From the NCBI GenBank assembly GCA_900545165.1, contig UQYA01000057.1, forward strand, positions 1-11,749: a stretch of 11,749 bases of DNA, in the 5' to 3' direction. Position 1 is the first letter of the stretch. Each line of letters starts with the position of its first letter. The position numbers were made by a program, and so were the translations under genes. This DNA is from an uncultured Collinsella sp. (GTDB lineage Bacteria; Actinomycetota; Coriobacteriia; Coriobacteriales; Coriobacteriaceae). Below, one piece after another: positions 6,767 to 11,749 of this stretch. The notes below the pieces were generated by a model that had not been told where the DNA came from, ran no database searches, and saw nothing but the letters and a program-made list of their open reading frames with translations.

Positions 6767-9700
6767 ATGGCGAACACCCAGAACTATATTAACCACCTGC
6801 TGCAGAACACCGGCATTACGCCGGCATGCAGCGAAGAAGAGCGCTTGGCTGCCGAGGATATCGCTCAGATCTTCCGCAACCACGGCTTTGATCCCGAGGT
6901 TCAGGAGTTCAATGCCCCGGCGCCCAGTAGGTTGGCATTTGCCGTTACCGGTATTCTTGCGTTTGCCGGTGCCCTGCTGATGGGCATCGGCGGCGGTATC
7001 GGCTTGGTCGGCACCTTGCTGGCCATTGTCGGTGCCGTGCTCTACGTGCTCGAGCGCACAGGGCATCCCGTGGTTTCGCGCCTGGGCAAGACGGGCGTGA
7101 GCCAAAATGTCATCGCCTACCACAAGGCCTCGGGCCCGCTCGCGTCTCCGCGCAACCGCCCGGTGGTCGTTGTCGCACACTACGACTCTCCCCGTGCTGA
7201 GCTGCTCGCCCGCGAGCCCTATGCTTCGTATCGTGCGCTCATTGCCAAGCTGTTGCCCGTTGCCACGGTTGCCCCTGCTGCCGTTGCCATCCTGCGTATC
7301 CTGCCGCTCCCCGGCGCGCTCAAGGTTCTGCTGTGGATTGTCGCGATCCTCGCTTCCCTCGTTGCACTTGCCAACGCGGCAAACATCATCTCTAACCGCC
7401 ACATTCTTCCCTATACGTCCGGCGCGGTGTGCAACAAATCTTCTGTCGCCGCTATGCTCGGCGTTATGGACAACGTTGCTCCCTTCCAGGGTGAAAACGA
7501 GTTTCCCGACGATGTTCCGTTCGATACCTATTTTGGGGAGCAAAAGCGCCGTGCCGAGGAAATGGCGCGCGCAGCGGCGGAATATGCCGCGGCCCAGCAG
7601 CAAAACGACTACGGCAACACCATCGAGTATGAAGAGCCTACCTGCGCCGAGGACGAGTTCGGTCAGCCGATTGCTCCCGACGCTCAAACCGAGCCCGAAC
7701 AGGGTGAGGCTTTCGACGAGCAGATCGAGGGCTTTGAGGGTGCGTCTGCCGACGAGACGCTGATCGGCGCCATCGTGCCCGAGGATCAGAATCAGGCTGT
7801 CCAGGCCGAAGAGTTCAATGACGAGGTTTCCGCTGCCGAGCCGGTGGAGGAGCCTGTCGCGGCCGAGCCCGAGCCCAAGCTCTATCGCAATGCCGCCGGC
7901 AACATCCGCTTTGGTTCGGATGCCATCCGTGCGCTCGGAATGCTTCCCGAGTCCTGCACGCTCGATTACGAGGAGGGCGAGGAGCCGACGTTTGAGCCCG
8001 AGCCTGCCCCCGTCGTGACTGCACCTGCGCCCGCTGTCACCGTGGATGATGAGTCTGCCGCGGTTGCCGCTGCCGTTGCCGAGCCCGAGGCGGTGTCCGC
8101 GATCGATCCCGCGGCAGGACTGGACGTTTTGGCTCCCGCCGCGCCGGCGCAAGACGTTGCGGACGAGTCTGACGACGATTACGTTGAACAGCCGAGGCGC
8201 GTGTCTTACGAGAGCGATACTGATTTCTCGGCCGAGATTCCCGCGGCAACGCCCCATGCCGACATTGCATCCGCGTTCTCGTCGATTGGCGCCAGCGCTT
8301 CCAACTTCTTTAAGGGTGCGCTTGCAAAGGGCAAGAAATTTGTCGACGATTTCGAGGAGAAGCGCGCTGCCGCACGCGAGGCTGCCGAGCAGGAGGCTAT
8401 CGCTCAGCAGCAGGCAGCCGAGGCGGCACGTGAGCACGCGGCGCAAGAGTTCGAGCAGAACGAGGCTATGCAGTCCGCGCCCGTCGACGCCGCCGAAGCT
8501 ACAACGTCCTTTGAGTCCCAGCAACCGACGTCCGCGGATGTTGTTGAGGCAACAACGTCTTTCGAGGCTCAGCAGCACGTCGATAGCACCATGTCGTTTG
8601 ATGCCGCGAAGTTCGATTCCACGATAACGTTTGAAAAGCAGGGCACCGCGATTGCTGAGCCCCTTCCTATTTCCGATGAACAGGGCGACGCGGTGGACGA
8701 TGACGAGCCCATTGATGCTGCCGAAATTCAGGATGCTGCCGAGGACGAGTCCGTCGAGGCCAACTCTGACGAAGAGCAATACGCGGCAGCCGATCAGGGT
8801 GATTCGACCGAGGTCGAGCAGGAGGAAGTGCCTGCGGTTTCCGAGACTCCCGAGACGGATGAGTCGAGGCCTTATTCCACGCAGATTTTCACCATGCCGA
8901 CCCCGAGTGGTTCCGGTGCCACGGTTGCCAATGTCGCTCCCACCCAGGACGAAACGGTCGATTCCCTTATGGCCCAGATTTCCTCCCAGGCATCGCCGCG
9001 TCCGCAGATGAATGTTCCCGATCCGGCGTCGGCACCGTCGCCTGCACCTTCCTCGTCTCCGCTGGCTTCAGTCCCCGATCCGTCGCTGCCGTCTATGAAG
9101 CAGGCAAACGTTGCGTCTCGCACGTCGCTGTTCGACCTTCCCGATCCCTCTGCCCAAGTCAACGACCCCTTTGCTACCGCCCAAGGTCCCGAACCCACAT
9201 CGGCACCCGTTGCGCCTCCTATGCCCGTTGCGTCGGGCGCGCAGCCGATCGAGACCATTTCGGCTCCCGCCCCGGCGGCACCCAAGTCTCGTAAGCGCGG
9301 CCTGGGTGGCCTGTTCGGTCGTAAAAAGAAAAACGAGCAGGACAGCATGAGTGACTGGCTGGGCGTCGAAGACGATTACGATGCCAAGAAATCCGGTCGC
9401 GGTATCGGTTCGTGGGATAACTTCGAGGACGATAACGATGGCTGGAAGGGCGGCGCTACGTCTTCCGATGGCGCTTCTTCCGAAGATATGCTCTCGGCTG
9501 TCGCCTCTATGGGCGATGATGAGCTGCTCGGTCACGATATCTGGTTTGTGGCAACGGGTGCCTCGGATTGTGATGGCGCCGGCATGAAGGCCTTCTTGGC
9601 TTCGCATCGCGATAAGCTCCGCGGCGTATTCTTTATCAATCTTGAATCCGTCGGCGCCGGTAGGCTTTCGGTTGTGACGGTCGAGGGCGAACAACAACTG

Positions 9701-9964
9701 CTCAAGGGCGATCGCCGCATCATGAACCTGGTCAGCAAGGTCTGCAAGTCGTTCCATGTCGATTGTGGCGCGCTCGAGATGCCCTATGCCAAGACCGATG
9801 CCTACGCCGCGCTCGAGGCGAGCCGCCGAGCCCTCACCATCGCCGGTGTGGACGGCACACGTCTGGCTTGCGCTCGTACCGAGGACGACCTGCCCCACAA
9901 TGTCAACCCGACGAACATTGCTACGGTATCCGAGGTCGTGACCGAGGTTATCCGCCGTTCGTAG
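6767..9964 (+). CDS. Membrane-anchored M28-peptidase-like protein with a very long acidic disordered insert and a degenerate metal centre
   Basis: 1065 aa from the ATG at 6767, chosen because GGAG ends 5 nt upstream and the protein then starts like M28 aminopeptidases (residues 1-50). The frame stays open upstream to 6617, but that part looks non-coding. Residues about 54-95 form a two-helix membrane hairpin. VVVVAHYDS (133-141) carries the M28 His138 and Asp140. Residues about 161-206 form a second membrane hairpin. SGAVCNKSSVAAML (218-231) is the 'GADDNASG' segment with the bridging Asp changed to Cys222. An Ala/Glu/Pro/Ser-rich stretch of about 675 residues follows (about 240-916). The fold resumes with IWFVATGASDCDG (925-937), where catalytic Glu-Glu is Ser933-Asp934, then FFINLE (Glu960 for Asp) and LPHN (His1044). 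Positive charges beside the helices suggest the catalytic lobe faces the cytosol. Known: M28 enzymes are two-zinc exopeptidases. Inferred: activity lost or altered. It precedes a small membrane protein gene by 21 bp. Confidence 0.82.
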   Translation: MANTQNYINHLLQNTGITPACSEEERLAAEDIAQIFRNHGFDPEVQEFNAPAPSRLAFAVTGILAFAGALLMGIGGGIGLVGTLLAIVGAVLYVLERTGHPVVSRLGKTGVSQNVIAYHKASGPLASPRNRPVVVVAHYDSPRAELLAREPYASYRALIAKLLPVATVAPAAVAILRILPLPGALKVLLWIVAILASLVALANAANIISNRHILPYTSGAVCNKSSVAAMLGVMDNVAPFQGENEFPDDVPFDTYFGEQKRRAEEMARAAAEYAAAQQQNDYGNTIEYEEPTCAEDEFGQPIAPDAQTEPEQGEAFDEQIEGFEGASADETLIGAIVPEDQNQAVQAEEFNDEVSAAEPVEEPVAAEPEPKLYRNAAGNIRFGSDAIRALGMLPESCTLDYEEGEEPTFEPEPAPVVTAPAPAVTVDDESAAVAAAVAEPEAVSAIDPAAGLDVLAPAAPAQDVADESDDDYVEQPRRVSYESDTDFSAEIPAATPHADIASAFSSIGASASNFFKGALAKGKKFVDDFEEKRAAAREAAEQEAIAQQQAAEAAREHAAQEFEQNEAMQSAPVDAAEATTSFESQQPTSADVVEATTSFEAQQHVDSTMSFDAAKFDSTITFEKQGTAIAEPLPISDEQGDAVDDDEPIDAAEIQDAAEDESVEANSDEEQYAAADQGDSTEVEQEEVPAVSETPETDESRPYSTQIFTMPTPSGSGATVANVAPTQDETVDSLMAQISSQASPRPQMNVPDPASAPSPAPSSSPLASVPDPSLPSMKQANVASRTSLFDLPDPSAQVNDPFATAQGPEPTSAPVAPPMPVASGAQPIETISAPAPAAPKSRKRGLGGLFGRKKKNEQDSMSDWLGVEDDYDAKKSGRGIGSWDNFEDDNDGWKGGATSSDGASSEDMLSAVASMGDDELLGHDIWFVATGASDCDGAGMKAFLASHRDKLRGVFFINLESVGAGRLSVVTVEGEQQLLKGDRRIMNLVSKVCKSFHVDCGALEMPYAKTDAYAALEASRRALTIAGVDGTRLACARTEDDLPHNVNPTNIATVSEVVTEVIRRS
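8495..8635 (+). repeat. Degenerate protein repeat (TTSFE-like) inside the M28-like insert
   Basis: Residues 577-623 of the M28-like protein hold four related heptads: EATTSFE (577-583), EATTSFE (594-600), DSTMSFD (606-612) and DSTITFE (617-623), the first two followed by [SA]QQ. The pattern is acidic-[A/S]-T-x-[S/T]-F-acidic. Such Thr-rich acidic repeats could be phosphorylation or short-linear-motif binding sites; that is inference. Confidence 0.55.
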
Positions 9965-9974
9965 ACGGAGCTCT

Positions 9975-9980
9975 AAGGAG
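9975..9980 (+). promoter_or_regulatory. Ribosome binding site of the 72-aa membrane protein
   Basis: AAGGAG, 5 nt before the GTG at 9986. It decides the non-ATG start of this small gene and supports it being real. Confidence 0.7.
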
Positions 9981-9985
9981 TCAAC

Positions 9986-10204
9986 GTGTTTTCGTATATT
10001 AAGCGCCATTGGCCTGTCTACGTGATTTTGACCTTGATTGCCATTGCGTTAGGATTTGGGGCTGCCTACATCGTGGGTGCAAAGGGCTCGACCCCCGCCT
10101 CCGCAATCAGCGAAGAGGTGGAGCAAGAACAGAGCACGGGCGCCGATGGGATTCCTGAGTCCGAGCAAGCAATCGTTGATGGTGGATCTTCGTCTGCAGA
10201 GTAG
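9986..10204 (+). CDS. Small single-pass membrane protein of unknown function
   Basis: 72 aa with a GTG start and a strong AAGGAG Shine-Dalgarno. Residues 1-8 are short and basic (MFSYIKRH), about 10-32 form one hydrophobic helix (VYVILTLIAIALGFGAAYIVGAK), and about 33-72 are a hydrophilic, acidic, Ser/Glu-rich tail. The pattern fits an N-in, C-out membrane anchor with an exposed disordered tail; an uncleaved signal anchor is likelier than a secreted peptide because no clear cleavage motif follows. I do not recognise the family. It begins 21 bp after the M28-like gene and ends 22 bp before a terminator, so it is the last gene of that operon and its product may work with the M28-like protein at the membrane. 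The partner idea is inference. Confidence 0.75.
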   Translation: MFSYIKRHWPVYVILTLIAIALGFGAAYIVGAKGSTPASAISEEVEQEQSTGADGIPESEQAIVDGGSSSAE

Positions 10205-10225
10205 ATACGGCGATTTACATGATTG

Positions 10226-10263
10226 AAAGCGGGCGAGCCAGGGGACTGGCTCGCCCGCTTTTT
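10226..10263 (+). terminator. Strong intrinsic terminator, probably active on both strands
   Basis: A perfect 16-bp stem (AAAGCGGGCGAGCCAG at 10226-10241 pairing with 10246-10261) with a GGGA tetraloop, followed by a short T run to 10263. It closes the M28-like operon. Read from the other side, the arm ends in TTT, so it can also stop the convergent SpaA-like gene, whose stop is at 10271-10273. Confidence 0.92.
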
Positions 10264-10270
10264 CATCGCG

Positions 10271-11749
10271 CTAGCGCTTCTTTGGGATCGACCTAAGGCG
10301 AGCGAACCATAGGGCTGCGGCACCCGAGGTCAGGAGCGCGGTGATGCAAGCGGCGATGGGAACTGGTCCTGTTGCCGGTAGGTCCTGCGGTAGGGTACAG
10401 CGTTGAATGACACAGTCCTCGTCATGTGACTCAAGTTTATCGCCGCCGCCGTTGCGACAAAGATCGACGCGTGCGCTGTTGGTGAGTGCGGTTTGGGGCG
10501 TATAAGCCGATGTTGCCTGCATGTGCACGACTGCGCCCCGAGCGTCTGCACCAAGGATTGCTTTGGCATCGTCAAGGTCGTCGTGCTCATCTTTGAGATC
10601 ATCGCGGGTCCAAGAATCCGCATCGCTTCGAGTCGTAAAGTCGGCGGCTACCGCACCGTATTCAATTCGAATGGCCGTTACGACGGTATTGGATGCAAGG
10701 TCGAGTTCTTTCGCCTCGAGTGTGGTGGATTCCGTGGTCGAGATATCCGCCTTCCAGAGGTGCCAACCGTCGTAATCGACGAGGCGACAGTCCTCACCCA
10801 GGCTCTCTTTTACTTCGTCGGACTCAAGCCAAGGATTTTCGTGCCCATCGTCAAGTGTCGCGTTTGCCGGCTCATCGACGTCTGTCGAGTCCAACGGCGT
10901 CGTGCGATACCATACGTTGCACAGACCGTTGAGGTCGCCGATGGCGACGGGGGTTTCGATTGAGATGAATCTCGCCGTGCCGTCTTTGGCGCACTCAAGA
11001 TCATCGGTAATCGTAAACTCATCAACCCAAGTAGCGGAATCGTTTCGAGCATCGATGGTATAGGAGAAAAGCCCATCACTATTGGTTTGCGTCGTGGCGC
11101 GGTTTTTACCATCGCCGTTAGCCAACAGGCCTTTTTCGATAGGTTGGACAAGTTCCTGACGCTTGTCGACCTGTCCCTTGATCTCGATGGGCGCATCCTT
11201 CATCGCGACGGGTTGGACATCTCCCGTATCCTTTATTTCAAACGTTATCTCCTCGGCAAGGTCATAGGTCCGCGGAGACATCATTTCGCGCAACGAGTAG
11301 GTGCCGGGTGCAAGATGTTCGACGCGGTGCGGCTTGTCGGATGAGGTCCAGGAGTCTATTTCGGTTTTATCGGGACCATATAAGGTGAGTTGTGCGCCTT
11401 CCACTTCCTGCTCACCGCTTGCATCGACCTTGGAGATATCAACCTTGGTGTAATCGTCGGATACGTTAAGCCGTGCTTCTACGACGGGTGTTTTCTGGTC
11501 GGCATAAGCGAGGTCTACGATATGGGGCGTCCGGTCGAGTAAAAAGCCGGTCGGCGCTTGAGTCTCGACGACCTCGTAGCGTGCGGTGCCAGATCCCAGC
11601 GGGAGGTTGTCCGCGCGTGCTTCTCCAGTTTCATCCGACGTGACGGTCGCGACGGTCTCACCGTCGAGCGCGGCAATGCTACCGTCGGGGCGCACGATAT
11701 CACCCGAGGCACGGATCTCAAAGACGGCGCCCGCGAGGCTGCTGCCGTC
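10271..11749 (-). CDS. SpaA-like cell-wall-anchored adhesin/pilin, LPATG sortase substrate (partial, 5' end missing)
   Basis: The frame is open to the right edge, leaving 492 residues; the GTG at 11695 is internal because the domain continues upstream of it. Fragment residues 1 to about 95 are a SpaA/prealbumin-like domain (LAGAVFEI, DNLPLG, YEVVETQAPTGFLLD). Residues about 100-190 are a second one (TKVDISKVDASGEQEVEGAQL, SWTSSDKPH, GTYSLREMMSP), in which Lys107, Glu155 and Asp185 are plausible isopeptide-bond residues. Residues about 191-450 are a module I do not recognise, with six cysteines (253, 277, 321, 431, 446, 451). Then come LPATG (457-461), a hydrophobic helix and the basic tail RLRSIPKKR: a classic sortase signal. 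The protein should be exported and covalently fixed to peptidoglycan or a pilus, probably for host or surface attachment. No sortase gene is in view. Signal peptide, if any, is outside the window. Confidence 0.9.
   Translation of the reverse strand, partial: DGSSLAGAVFEIRASGDIVRPDGSIAALDGETVATVTSDETGEARADNLPLGSGTARYEVVETQAPTGFLLDRTPHIVDLAYADQKTPVVEARLNVSDDYTKVDISKVDASGEQEVEGAQLTLYGPDKTEIDSWTSSDKPHRVEHLAPGTYSLREMMSPRTYDLAEEITFEIKDTGDVQPVAMKDAPIEIKGQVDKRQELVQPIEKGLLANGDGKNRATTQTNSDGLFSYTIDARNDSATWVDEFTITDDLECAKDGTARFISIETPVAIGDLNGLCNVWYRTTPLDSTDVDEPANATLDDGHENPWLESDEVKESLGEDCRLVDYDGWHLWKADISTTESTTLEAKELDLASNTVVTAIRIEYGAVAADFTTRSDADSWTRDDLKDEHDDLDDAKAILGADARGAVVHMQATSAYTPQTALTNSARVDLCRNGGGDKLESHDEDCVIQRCTLPQDLPATGPVPIAACITALLTSGAAALWFARLRSIPKKR
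10367..10381 (-). other. LPATG sortase cleavage motif
   Basis: On the minus strand these bases encode Leu-Pro-Ala-Thr-Gly, followed by 31 residues (a hydrophobic span, then a Lys/Arg-rich end) and the stop. Sortase would cut between Thr and Gly and join the Thr to the wall or to a pilin. Confidence 0.92.

Noticed and set aside
6716..8779. 687-codon minus-strand open frame opposite the M28-like gene
   Set aside because: Its length is explained by strong codon bias of the real gene, which rarely makes antisense stops. Its Leu/Gly/Arg-rich product has no domain, and it would run through the promoter region.
9068..10009. 313-codon minus-strand open frame opposite the M28-like 3' end
   Set aside because: Antisense shadow over clear M28-like motifs.
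11693..11695. GTG at 11695 as the start of the SpaA-like gene
   Set aside because: The frame remains open to the window edge and the upstream residues (SLAGAVFEIRASGD) are the first strand of a SpaA domain, so the gene begins outside.
1..11749. Mobile element, prophage, CRISPR or defence island
   Set aside because: No transposase, integrase, terminal inverted repeats, repeat-spacer pattern or phage gene is visible; all main genes look chromosomal.

Overview
The window looks like chromosomal DNA of a high-GC Gram-positive gut actinobacterium. The gene set fits class Coriobacteriia, with Collinsella or a close relative as my best guess. The clues are a DnaQ-type exonuclease fused to a DinG helicase, a PafB/PafC-like WYL pair, a membrane M28-type protein with a long acidic insert, and an LPXTG-anchored SpaA-like adhesin. 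The genus is inferred from gene content and general resemblance, not from a search. I see no rRNA, tRNA, CRISPR array, insertion sequence or attachment site.

Layout. (1) Positions 1-706, minus strand: the 5' two-thirds of rlmN (23S rRNA/tRNA m2A methyltransferase), running off the left edge. (2) Positions 792-4645, plus strand: a two-gene unit in which ddl (D-Ala-D-Ala ligase) overlaps a dinG-like exonuclease/helicase gene by 7 bases. (3) Positions 4642-6568, minus strand: two overlapping WYL-domain regulator genes, PafB-like then PafC-like. They converge on dinG so tightly that the stop codons overlap and no terminator fits between them. (4) Positions 6569-6766: a divergent intergenic region with promoter-like elements, a perfect 10-bp palindrome and a 9-bp direct repeat. 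(5) Positions 6767-10204, plus strand: a 1065-aa membrane M28-peptidase-like protein followed 21 bp later by a 72-aa single-pass membrane protein, ending at a strong hairpin terminator. (6) Positions 10271-11749, minus strand: the 3' part of a cell-wall-anchored SpaA-like adhesin or pilin gene, running off the right edge.

Working together. RlmN and Ddl are housekeeping enzymes of the ribosome and of peptidoglycan precursor synthesis. The DinG-like protein and the PafBC-like regulators both point to DNA-damage handling: mycobacterial PafBC activates a RecA-independent damage response, and DinG-family helicases resolve unusual DNA structures. Their convergence here is suggestive but may be chance. 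The least understood part is the M28-like protein. Its peptidase fold is split by about 675 disordered residues, and two key active-centre residues are replaced, so it may be a pseudo-enzyme or scaffold acting with the small membrane protein. That is the best candidate in this window for something undescribed.
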